29,409 nucleotides of DNA, from NCBI GenBank assembly GCA_003516705.1, contig DPCJ01000200.1, positions 1 to 29,409 on the forward strand, read 5' to 3'. The notes beneath the pieces are model-generated. The model was not told the DNA's origin and did not search any database. It saw only the letters and a list, made by a program, of their open reading frames with translations. Shown here piece after piece: positions 1 to 6,186 of the stretch (positions within the stretch are counted from its first letter, which is position 1; every line of letters starts with the position of its first letter). The DNA comes from Prolixibacteraceae bacterium (GTDB lineage: Bacteria; Bacteroidota; Bacteroidia; Bacteroidales; Prolixibacteraceae). A program made the position numbers and the translations under genes.

Positions 1-80
1 TTAACAGACTGGAAGTTAATTTTTTAATATTATTTCAAATCGAAAATTTTTAACTACTGTCAATTTCAATCTGATACTTG

Positions 81-88
81 TATATTTG
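81..88 (+). promoter_or_regulatory. Bacteroidota -7 promoter element upstream of the aminotransferase
   Basis: The octamer TATATTTG matches the Bacteroidota sigma consensus TAnnTTTG. It lies 28 nt upstream of the ATG at 117. I see no clear TTTG -33 box at the expected spacing, so this rests on the -7 element and its position only. Confidence 0.45.
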
Positions 89-116
89 CCATTCGTTATA
101 AAATATATTTTAAAAC

Positions 117-1343
117 ATGCCAACAGTATCCGACAGGGGTAAAATAATGCCCGATTCGCCCATCAGAAAGTTAGCTCCGTTAGCCGACAAAGCCAAGGAG
201 AAAGGTCGTAAGGTATATCATTTAAATATCGGTCAGCCCGATTTGCCTACACCGCAGGTGGCGATGGATGCGATTAGAAACATCGACAGGAAGATACTGG
301 AATACTCTCCGAGTGAAGGTATAAAATCGCTTCGGACCAAACTGGTGGGCTATTACAAAAGGTTTGATATCAATGTTTCTGTTGAGGATATTATTATAAC
401 CACGGGCGGAAGCGAAGCGGTTACTTTTGCGTTTATGAGCTGTCTCGACCCGGGCGATGAAATCATTGTTCCTGAGCCAGCTTATGCCAACTACGAAGCG
501 TTTGCCATTGTTGCCGGCGCTAAAATTAAACCGATTGTAGCCCGGATTGAAGATGGTTTTTCGTTGCCACCGGTTGAGGAGTTTGAAAAGCTGATTACCC
601 CGAAAACAAAAGGAATTTTGATTTGCAACCCGAACAATCCAACAGGATATTTATATACCCAGGAAGAAATGGATGCCATTCGCGATCTTGTGAAAAAGTA
701 CGATTTGTACCTTTTCTCCGATGAGGTCTATCGCGAATTTTGTTACACAGGGGCGCCCTATATTTCGGCTTTTCATCTCGAAGGAATTGAACAGCACGTG
801 GTTTTAATCGACTCAGTTTCGAAACGGTACAGCGAATGTGGTTTACGCATTGGTGCTCTGATTACTAAAAATGCAGAAGTTCGCCGCAATGTGATGAAGT
901 TCTGCCAGGCCCGTTTAAGTCCGCCACTCATTGGGCAAATTGCTGCCGAAGCCTCGATTGATGCCGACCCGAAATACATGCTCAACAACTACAACGAATA
1001 TGTAAACCGTCGCAAATTTCTTATTGATGGTTTAAACCGTATCGACGGTGTTTATTCTCCAATTCCGATGGGGGCATTTTACACTGTGGCCAAACTGCCG
1101 GTTGACGATGCCGATAAATTTTGTGCCTGGCTGCTCAGCGACTTTGAATACGAAAACCAGACACTTTTTATGGCTCCGGCCACTGGTTTTTACACCGACC
1201 CGAAAAACGGAATCGACCAGGTACGAATAGCTTATGTACTAAAAAAAGAGGACCTCGCGGTTTGTCTGAAAATTCTGGAAGAAGCATTGAAAGTATATCC
1301 GGGTAGCAAAGTGCGGAAGATTGCTCAGGCTGTGGCAGATTGA
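117..1343 (+). CDS. Pyridoxal-phosphate aspartate-type aminotransferase (class I/II fold)
   Basis: A 408-residue fold-type I aminotransferase, usual length for the AspAT/aromatic family. Visible landmarks are the N-terminal substrate-clamp region ending HLNIGQPD (about residues 35-42), the NPNNPTG loop at 171-177, and the PLP Schiff-base lysine K236 in SVSKRYSECGLRIG. The cofactor-binding DEVYREF motif lies just before it. It probably transfers amino groups between aspartate or aromatic amino acids and 2-oxoglutarate in the cytoplasm; exact specificity cannot be read from sequence. The ATG at 117 is chosen because the following MPTVSDRGKIMP is the customary N-terminus of the Bacteroidota family. 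It has its own -7 element and is separated from the next gene by about 100 nt, so it looks monocistronic. Confidence 0.93.
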   Translation: MPTVSDRGKIMPDSPIRKLAPLADKAKEKGRKVYHLNIGQPDLPTPQVAMDAIRNIDRKILEYSPSEGIKSLRTKLVGYYKRFDINVSVEDIIITTGGSEAVTFAFMSCLDPGDEIIVPEPAYANYEAFAIVAGAKIKPIVARIEDGFSLPPVEEFEKLITPKTKGILICNPNNPTGYLYTQEEMDAIRDLVKKYDLYLFSDEVYREFCYTGAPYISAFHLEGIEQHVVLIDSVSKRYSECGLRIGALITKNAEVRRNVMKFCQARLSPPLIGQIAAEASIDADPKYMLNNYNEYVNRRKFLIDGLNRIDGVYSPIPMGAFYTVAKLPVDDADKFCAWLLSDFEYENQTLFMAPATGFYTDPKNGIDQVRIAYVLKKEDLAVCLKILEEALKVYPGSKVRKIAQAVAD

Positions 1344-1419
1344 AAAAGAGTGATTGATTGTTGATGATATCAGTCGTTTCGATTTGTTTTTTGGTGAAAT
1401 TTTTTTCTTCGGGAAATCG

Positions 1420-1427
1420 TATATTTG
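1420..1427 (+). promoter_or_regulatory. -7 promoter element for the hicB/hicA remnant
   Basis: TATATTTG matches TAnnTTTG exactly. Transcription would begin about 6-8 nt downstream. That leaves a leader of roughly ten bases before the ATG at 1443 and makes the in-frame TTG at 1425, which lies inside this element, an impossible start. Confidence 0.5.
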
Positions 1428-1442
1428 AAAAAAACAGAAGAA

Positions 1443-1679
1443 ATGTATTTGAGTAATTTGTCGTTTACGGCAGTATTCGTTGAGGACCCGCAAGGTGGTT
1501 ATTCTGCTTATGTTGAAGAATTGCCAGGGGCTAATTCACAAGGAGAAACTCTTGATGAGGCAAAAGAAAACCTGAAAGAGGCAATTCAACTCGTTCTTGA
1601 ATCGAATAAGCTTCTTTCTCAGAAAAGTAATCCTAAGATTAGGAAAAGCATCCGGGAAAGAGTTCAGTTTTCTGAATAA
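1443..1679 (+). CDS. hicB: HicB-family antitoxin
   Basis: A 78-residue protein with the HicB partial RNase H-like fold. It opens with beta-strand YLSNLSFTAVFVEDP, has the family signature GGYSAYVEELPGANSQGETLDEA (positions about 13-35), then a helix KENLKEAIQLVLE. In HicAB modules HicB binds and masks the HicA mRNA-cleaving toxin and usually represses its own promoter. The ATG at 1443 is preferred over an in-frame TTG at 1425 because the promoter -7 box overlaps the latter. The short C-terminus has no obvious DNA-binding domain. Its partner toxin immediately downstream appears broken, so this antitoxin may now be an orphan. Family assignment is firm; retained function is unknown. Confidence 0.85.
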   Translation: MYLSNLSFTAVFVEDPQGGYSAYVEELPGANSQGETLDEAKENLKEAIQLVLESNKLLSQKSNPKIRKSIRERVQFSE

Positions 1680-1860
1680 AAAGAGTTAAGATAATAAAGC
1701 ATTTGTTAAGAAATGGGTGTCTGCTTCTGAGTGAAGGGAAAGGTCACAGTATTTATTTTAATGCAAGAAATAATAAAGTTTCTGCGGTTCCTCGTCATCC
1801 GGACATAAAACAATTTACTGCAGAAAAGATTTGGAAATTGAAATTCCATCAGGAAAATAA
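1676..1860 (+). pseudogene. hicA: hicA toxin remnant: start codon lost, C-terminus frameshifted
   Basis: Reading from 1676 gives IKRVKIIKHLLRNGC, then EGKGHSIYFNARNNKVSAVP with RHPDIK. This is the HicA double-stranded-RNA-binding-like fold, including the catalytic-type His in GHSIY. HicA of this subgroup normally begins M-K-R, and here the homologous first codon is ATA, overlapping the hicB stop as ATAA. An ancestral ATGA start/stop overlap changed by one G-to-A transition would explain this. Near residue 52 the frame breaks. The expected family ending (K-I-C-K-D-L-E-I-x-I-P) continues from 1828 in another frame as DLEIEIPSGK and stops at 1858-1860, while the original frame runs on through the terminator hairpin. 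An alternative TTG start at 1703 would delete the first helix. I therefore call it inactive. Confidence 0.7.
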
Positions 1861-1898
1861 AAAATCCAGCCTGAAAAATTCAGACTGGATTTTTTTTC
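1859..1898. terminator. Bidirectional rho-independent terminator between hicA remnant and dapL
   Basis: Stem AAAAATCCAG (1860-1869) pairs with CTGGATTTTT (1885-1894), and an inner stem CTGAA/TTCAG lies inside it. It is flanked by a T run on the plus strand and, read from the other strand, by another T run. It sits between two convergent genes and can serve both. Confidence 0.8.
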
Positions 1899-1900
1899 TT

Positions 1901-1954
1901 ACTCCCTCTCCTTTGGAGATGGTTGGGCCTGTCTCTCGTTTGGCGAGGGAGAGT
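1901..1954. repeat. GC-rich imperfect inverted repeat just 3' of dapL
   Basis: CTCCCTC (1902-1908) pairs perfectly with GAGGGAG (1945-1951), and a small CTCC/GGAG hairpin (1909-1918) lies inside. The unit abuts the dapL stop codon and differs in composition from the AT-rich surroundings. It resembles short dispersed intergenic palindromes seen in Bacteroidota genomes. Dispersal cannot be tested from one window. Confidence 0.4.
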
Positions 1955-3181
1955 CTATAAATTTTTGATTCTTTCCATTGCTTCCAGCACATTTTCCCTA
2001 TCGGCAAATGCCGAAAAACGGAAATATCCTTCGCCTGCCGGTCCAAACCCTGAACCCGGCGTTCCAACCACGTTGGCTTCATTCAATAGTTTGTCAAAAA
2101 ATTCCCACGATTTCATGCCGTTTTTTGTTTTCACCCAAATGTAAGGAGCGTTTTCTCCGCCAAAAACCTCGAACCCGGTTTCTGCGAGGCTTTTTTTCAT
2201 TATACGGGCATTCTCCATGTAATAATCAATCACGGCCTGCACTTCTTTTTTCCCTTCTTCAGTAAAAATAGCGGCGGCAGCTTTTTGCACCGGGTACGAA
2301 ACACCATTGAATTTTGTGGTGTGACGACGGTTCCACAATTTGCTCACTTGGTGCGGATTGCCCTTTTTGTCGTAGGCAACCAGTTCATTCGGAATTACTG
2401 TGTAAGCCAGTCGTGTTCCGGTAAACCCGGCTGTTTTCGACAAGCTCCTGAATTCAAGCGCCACTTTTTTGGCCCCTTCAATTTCGTAAATCGAATGTGG
2501 AATGGAATCGTTGGTGATAAATGCTTCGTAAGCAGCATCGAATAAAATAATGCTTTTGTTTTCAGTAGCATAATCCACCCATTTTTTCAACTCTTCACGT
2601 GAAGCAACAGCTCCGGTTGGGTTATTCGGAAAACAGAGAAAAATCAGGTCGGGTGTTTCAGTGGGCAATTCGGGAATAAAATGATTTTCAGCCGTGCAGG
2701 GCATGTAAATGATGCCTTCGTAATAACCGTTTGGCTGGCAAACGCCGGTTTTTCCCGCCATCACAGTGGTGTCGGCATAAACCGGGTAAACCGGGTCGCC
2801 AATGGCAATCTTATTGTCGTGTCCAAAAATTTCCTGGATATTTCCTGTGTCGCATTTCGAACCATCCGAAATAAAAATCTCGTCAGCCGAAATATCCACA
2901 CCTCTTGCATTAAAAGCGTTTACAGCAATGGCTTCGCGCAGAAATCCGTAACCCTGCTCAGGGCCGTAACCTTTAAAACTTTCTTTATTAGCCATTTCTT
3001 CCACCCCTTCGTGGAAAGCCTTTACCACACTCGGAACCAGCGGTTGTGTAACATCGCCAATTCCCATGCGAATTACTTTTTTGCCGGGATTGGCTTTTAC
3101 AAATTCGTTCACCCGGCGGCCAATTTCCGGGAAAAGATAGCCTGCCTGTAATTTCAGGTAGTTTTCGTTGATGAATGCCAT
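1955..3181 (-). CDS. dapL: LL-diaminopimelate aminotransferase
   Basis: A 408-residue PLP enzyme that converts tetrahydrodipicolinate directly to LL-2,6-diaminopimelate using glutamate, bypassing the acylated succinyl/acetyl branches of lysine and peptidoglycan precursor synthesis. Family landmarks are the N-terminal YLFPEIGRRV, the RMGIGDVTQPL loop, GYGPEQGYGFLREAIA, GDPVYPVY, the FPNNPTGA loop and the PLP lysine K249 in FRSLSKTAGFTGTR. Length is typical of the DapL family. The ATG at 3181 gives the customary MAFINENYLKLQAGYLF start. It is divergent from a DapF homologue, the next pathway step, across a 266-nt region that probably carries both promoters. Transcription ends in the bidirectional terminator near 1880. 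Confidence 0.95.
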   Translation of the reverse strand: MAFINENYLKLQAGYLFPEIGRRVNEFVKANPGKKVIRMGIGDVTQPLVPSVVKAFHEGVEEMANKESFKGYGPEQGYGFLREAIAVNAFNARGVDISADEIFISDGSKCDTGNIQEIFGHDNKIAIGDPVYPVYADTTVMAGKTGVCQPNGYYEGIIYMPCTAENHFIPELPTETPDLIFLCFPNNPTGAVASREELKKWVDYATENKSIILFDAAYEAFITNDSIPHSIYEIEGAKKVALEFRSLSKTAGFTGTRLAYTVIPNELVAYDKKGNPHQVSKLWNRRHTTKFNGVSYPVQKAAAAIFTEEGKKEVQAVIDYYMENARIMKKSLAETGFEVFGGENAPYIWVKTKNGMKSWEFFDKLLNEANVVGTPGSGFGPAGEGYFRFSAFADRENVLEAMERIKNL

Positions 3182-3186
3182 TATAT

Positions 3187-3218
3187 CAGATTATTAGATT
3201 TTAAGATTTTAGTATTGA
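3187..3218 (-). repeat. 16-nt-period repeat in the dapL leader
   Basis: In the dapL sense, AAAATCTAATAATCTG (3202 to 3187) is preceded by a degenerate copy TCAATACTAAAATCTT (3218 to 3203). The first differs at only two of 16 positions from the repeat unit AAATTCTAATATTCTG in the leader of the phosphoribosyltransferase gene at 23607. It ends five bases before the dapL start codon. Confidence 0.6.
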
Positions 3219-3241
3219 GACATTTTATTTATATGATTTTG

Positions 3242-3249
3242 CAAAATTA
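3242..3249 (-). promoter_or_regulatory. Putative dapL -7 promoter element
   Basis: On the minus strand this reads TAATTTTG, matching TAnnTTTG, about 60 nt upstream of the dapL ATG. No convincing -33 box is visible at normal spacing. Confidence 0.4.
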
Positions 3250-3321
3250 AAAAAATATCATCCTTTGCCGAACGCAATTAAACTTCCCGAAGTAAAAAGT
3301 CGGCATTGTAAAATAGTTTTT

Positions 3322-3382
3322 AGGGTTATCATCCCCAAAACTTTCTGTATCGATATGTTTTAAAGGGTTATCATCCCAAAAA
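3322..3382. promoter_or_regulatory. Two direct repeats GGGTTATCATCCC, candidate operator between dapL and dapF
   Basis: AGGGTTATCATCCC occurs at 3322-3335 and again at 3364-3377, each followed by an A tract. The offset is 42 bp, exactly four helical turns, so both would lie on the same face of DNA. They sit in the 266-nt divergent region upstream of the DapF homologue, the right place for a regulator acting on either gene. Each unit has GGG and CCC ends but is not a good palindrome. The function as an operator is inference. Confidence 0.45.
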
Positions 3383-3447
3383 TCGAATTCATTTTACCTG
3401 AAAACATTCGCTCCTGTTAATTACCTTTACCCCCAAAATTTATAATC

Positions 3448-4308
3448 ATGCAAAACAGCTTTGTAAAATCACACGGGTTGGGCAACGAATACATTGTTCT
3501 TGACCAAAATAATATCACATTTGAGTTAACTGTAAAAGCCATTCAGAGAATCTGTAACGTACATTTCGGAATCGGGTCTGACGGAATTTTACTGAAAGTT
3601 CCGACTCAAAATGCAGATTTTGGGCTTCGCATTTTAAATCCGGATGGTTCTGAAGCTGAAAAAAGCGGCAACGGATTGCGTATTTTTGCAAAATATTTAT
3701 ACGACCACGGTTTTATAAAATCGAGATTGTTTTCCATCGAAACGCCTGGCGGAATTGTTAAGGCCGAAGTGATTGAGGAGAGAAACGGGAAAGCCGGTAC
3801 CGTAAGAGTGGACATGGGGAAAGCCATTTTTGAATCGGTAAAAATCCCGGTAAATGCAACAACCGCTGAATGCATCGATTACACACTAAATCTCGAATAC
3901 CGCGATTATCAAATCAATTGTGTTTCGGTGGGTAACCCGCACTGCGTAATTTTGAAAGACCAACTCGACGAAAAAGAGGTAAAAACTTTCGGGCCGCAAA
4001 TCGAAAACAATCCGATGTTCCCGAACCGCATCAATGTGCAGTTTGCCAAAGTAATTTCGCGCTCCGAAGTTGAAATTATGATTTGGGAGCGCGGCGCCGG
4101 CTGGACACTGGCCTCGGGCAGTTCGTCGTGTGCGGTGGCTTCGGTAATGGTAAAACGTGGTTTAACCGACAGAAATCTGACGATAAAAATGCAGGGTGGC
4201 CAGCTGAAAATCGAAATCGACAACGACTGGAACATCCGCATGACTGGTGAAGTGCGCGAAGTGGCAACCGGTGTTTTAAGTGAAGAAATTATTGAAGAAA
4301 TTAGATAA
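3448..4308 (+). CDS. DapF-fold diaminopimelate epimerase homologue with both catalytic Cys replaced by Ser
   Basis: A 286-residue protein with the two-domain DapF fold: GLGNEYIVLD near the N-terminus, FGIGSDG, NPDGSEAEKSGNG, GNPHCVIL and WERGAGWTLASGSSSC. In canonical DapF two cysteines, in xCGNG and ACG(S/T)G, act as the acid/base pair that epimerises LL- to meso-diaminopimelate. Here the first is S73 and the second S223, and the usual Glu after ERGAG is W219. The carboxylate-binding Asn, His and Arg context is otherwise retained. It faces dapL head-to-head, which supports a role in lysine or peptidoglycan synthesis, but classical thiol chemistry cannot operate. It may be a divergent epimerase, a different isomerase or dehydratase, or a non-catalytic paralogue. 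Because of this I give no gene symbol. It is followed after two bases by the deacetylase gene, so the two are probably co-transcribed. Confidence 0.85.
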   Translation: MQNSFVKSHGLGNEYIVLDQNNITFELTVKAIQRICNVHFGIGSDGILLKVPTQNADFGLRILNPDGSEAEKSGNGLRIFAKYLYDHGFIKSRLFSIETPGGIVKAEVIEERNGKAGTVRVDMGKAIFESVKIPVNATTAECIDYTLNLEYRDYQINCVSVGNPHCVILKDQLDEKEVKTFGPQIENNPMFPNRINVQFAKVISRSEVEIMIWERGAGWTLASGSSSCAVASVMVKRGLTDRNLTIKMQGGQLKIEIDNDWNIRMTGEVREVATGVLSEEIIEEIR

Positions 4309-4310
4309 TC

Positions 4311-5093
4311 ATGAAACAGATACTACTTATTTTAATTGCAATCTTTTTCTTACTGACAATTGAATCAAATGCACAGTTCAACTGGCCCGATGGCAAAAAA
4401 GCAGCGGTTGTTTTTACTTACGACGACGCGCTGGATGGTCATCTGGATGTGGCCGTTCCACAATTGGATGAATTCGGGCTGAAAGGTACTTTTTATTGTA
4501 CAGGCAACTCCCCCAGCTTGTACAATCGTACCGATGAATGGAGAAAAATTGCCCGAAATGGACATGAATTAGGCAATCATACAATTTTTCATCCGTGCGA
4601 CGGGACACGTGGCGATTGGGTAAAACCGGAATATAACCTGAAAAATTATACTTTGGAACAAATAGTTGTCGAACTGAAAGCCGCCAATACATTGCTGAAA
4701 GCCATTGATGGAAAAACAGAACGCACTTTTGCATACACCTGTTGCGATTTTGTTGCCGGTGGAACAGATTTTTCGGGCGAAGTGGAAAAACTGTTTACAG
4801 GGGGAAGGCTGATTGGACCGGTCCCCGAAACCATGATTGGTTACAATGTTTATAAAACTCCCAGCCAGGGAGTTGACAGTCCTACTGTCGAAGAATTGAT
4901 AGCCAGTGTGGATGAAGCCTTGAAAAAGGGAACCATCGTGGTTTTTTTGTTTCACAGTGTGGGTGGTGGCTACCTGAATGTGGGTGCTGAAGAGCACCGC
5001 AAACTTTGTGAATATGTTCAGAAAAACGAAAAAGATATTTACACAGGCACGTTTCTGGAAGTGATGCAATACATTAAGAAAACAGGTAAATAA
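4311..5093 (+). CDS. Secreted polysaccharide deacetylase (NodB/CE4 fold)
   Basis: A 260-residue protein with an N-terminal Sec signal peptide (about residues 1-21, cleavage before Q22). The NodB motifs are clear: TYDDA at 36-40 with the catalytic-base and metal Asp pair D38/D39, then the metal ligands H90 and H94 in HTIFHP, and a late FLFHSV containing the conserved histidine. Such enzymes remove N- or O-acetyl groups from peptidoglycan, chitin-like or xylan-like glycans in the periplasm or outside the cell; the substrate here is unknown. Two cysteines in TCCDF are unusual for a soluble periplasmic protein. The gene begins two bases after the DapF homologue's stop, so it is very likely co-transcribed. 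Confidence 0.88.
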   Translation: MKQILLILIAIFFLLTIESNAQFNWPDGKKAAVVFTYDDALDGHLDVAVPQLDEFGLKGTFYCTGNSPSLYNRTDEWRKIARNGHELGNHTIFHPCDGTRGDWVKPEYNLKNYTLEQIVVELKAANTLLKAIDGKTERTFAYTCCDFVAGGTDFSGEVEKLFTGGRLIGPVPETMIGYNVYKTPSQGVDSPTVEELIASVDEALKKGTIVVFLFHSVGGGYLNVGAEEHRKLCEYVQKNEKDIYTGTFLEVMQYIKKTGK

Positions 5094-5116
5094 AACACAG
5101 TCTGTCTATTATTGTA

Positions 5117-5145
5117 TTGTTTCTCTCCTGATTCCATTATCTTTG
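5117..5145 (+). promoter_or_regulatory. Promoter of era
   Basis: TTG (5117-5119), an 18-nt spacer, then TATCTTTG (5138-5145) matches the Bacteroidota TTTG / TAnnTTTG pattern. It lies about 60 nt upstream of the era ATG in the gap after the deacetylase gene. Confidence 0.6.
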
Positions 5146-5208
5146 CGCTGATTTTTAAGAAATTAATTTTGATTTCCCGAAAGGGAAGGAACACCTAATT
5201 CGAAAAAT

Positions 5209-6093
5209 ATGTCACATAAATCAGGTTTTGTAAACATCATCGGTAACCCGAATGTGGGTAAATCGACCATCATGAACGCCCTGGTAGGCGAAAAGCTTTC
5301 AATCATCACCCAGAAAATGCAGACAACCCGGCACCGCATCAAAGGTATTGTAAGCGGCGACGATTTTCAGATTGTATATTCCGACACGCCCGGAATTTTG
5401 AAACCGCACTACAAGTTGCAGGAATCGATGATGAAATTTGTGGACTCAGCACTGATTGACGCTGACGTGATTCTGTTTGTTACCGATGTGATTGAAACTC
5501 CGGGCAAAAATCCTGATTATATTGAAAAAGTGCGCAAATCGAATGTGCCGGTTATTTTGCTTATCAACAAAATTGACCTTTCGAACCAGCAGGATGTGCT
5601 GAAACTTTTTGATTATTGGACCAACGTTTTCCCTGGTGCGACGGTTTTCCCGATTTCAGCGCAGGAAAAATTTAATATCGAACCGGTATTTAACCGTATC
5701 ATGGAATTATTGCCCGAAGCGCCACCATATTTCGACAAAGATGACCTTACCGACAGGAACGAGCGTTTCTTCTTCCAGGAAATTGTGCGCGAGAAAATAT
5801 TGCTCAACTACCAGAAAGAGATTCCTTACTCGGTTGAAGTTGAGGTTGAAGAGTTTAAAGAAACTGACAAAATTATCAATATACGTTGTGTAATTCATGT
5901 GGAGCGTGACAGCCAGAAAGGTATAATTATTGGGCACAAAGGCGAAATGATTAAACGTGTGGGAACCGATGCCCGCAAGGACGCAGAAGAGTTTTTCGGA
6001 AAGAAAATCTTTATGGAACTCTTTGTTAAAGTCGCCAAAGACTGGCGCGAAAAAGACAGGTCACTGAAGAGTTTCGGGTACGACGCCATTTAA
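5209..6093 (+). CDS. era: GTPase Era, 16S rRNA-binding ribosome assembly factor
   Basis: A 294-residue protein of standard Era length. The GTPase domain has G1 GNPNVGKS (12-19), G3 DTPG (59-62) and G4 NKID (120-123). The C-terminal KH domain carries the RNA-binding GxxG loop in IIIGHKGEMIKRVG (about 242-255). Era binds the 3' end of 16S rRNA and checks 30S subunit maturation in the cytoplasm. The ATG at 5209 gives the normal short N-terminus before G1. It has its own promoter and is followed by der, another ribosome-assembly GTPase, which is a common Bacteroidota arrangement. Confidence 0.97.
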   Translation: MSHKSGFVNIIGNPNVGKSTIMNALVGEKLSIITQKMQTTRHRIKGIVSGDDFQIVYSDTPGILKPHYKLQESMMKFVDSALIDADVILFVTDVIETPGKNPDYIEKVRKSNVPVILLINKIDLSNQQDVLKLFDYWTNVFPGATVFPISAQEKFNIEPVFNRIMELLPEAPPYFDKDDLTDRNERFFFQEIVREKILLNYQKEIPYSVEVEVEEFKETDKIINIRCVIHVERDSQKGIIIGHKGEMIKRVGTDARKDAEEFFGKKIFMELFVKVAKDWREKDRSLKSFGYDAI

Positions 6094-6098
6094 ATACA

Positions 6099-6171
6099 TG
6101 AATGCTTTAATGCGTGAATGTAAGGTCGACCCTGGGTGGTTGACCGTTAAAACGCAACCGTATGAGGTTGC
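6099..6171 (+). repeat. era-der gap: 8-nt periodic repeat plus small hairpins
   Basis: Three 8-nt units TGAATGCT / TTAATGCG / TGAATGTA run from 6099 to 6122. They are followed by GGTCGACC (6124-6131) and GGTTGACC (6138-6145), then a hairpin GCAACC/GGTTGC (6154-6159 with 6166-6171) just before der. There is no uridine run after the hairpin, so it is not a convincing terminator. It may shape the intercistronic mRNA. Confidence 0.45.
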
Positions 6172-6186
6172 TTAAAAAATAAAATT

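Noticed and set aside
1703..1960. Intact hicA from a TTG start at 1703
   Set aside because: It lacks the first helix, the C-terminus is out of frame with the family, and the frame runs through a terminator hairpin.
2681..3151. 156-codon open frame antisense to dapL
   Set aside because: It lies wholly inside a well-supported gene on the other strand and has no recognisable motifs.
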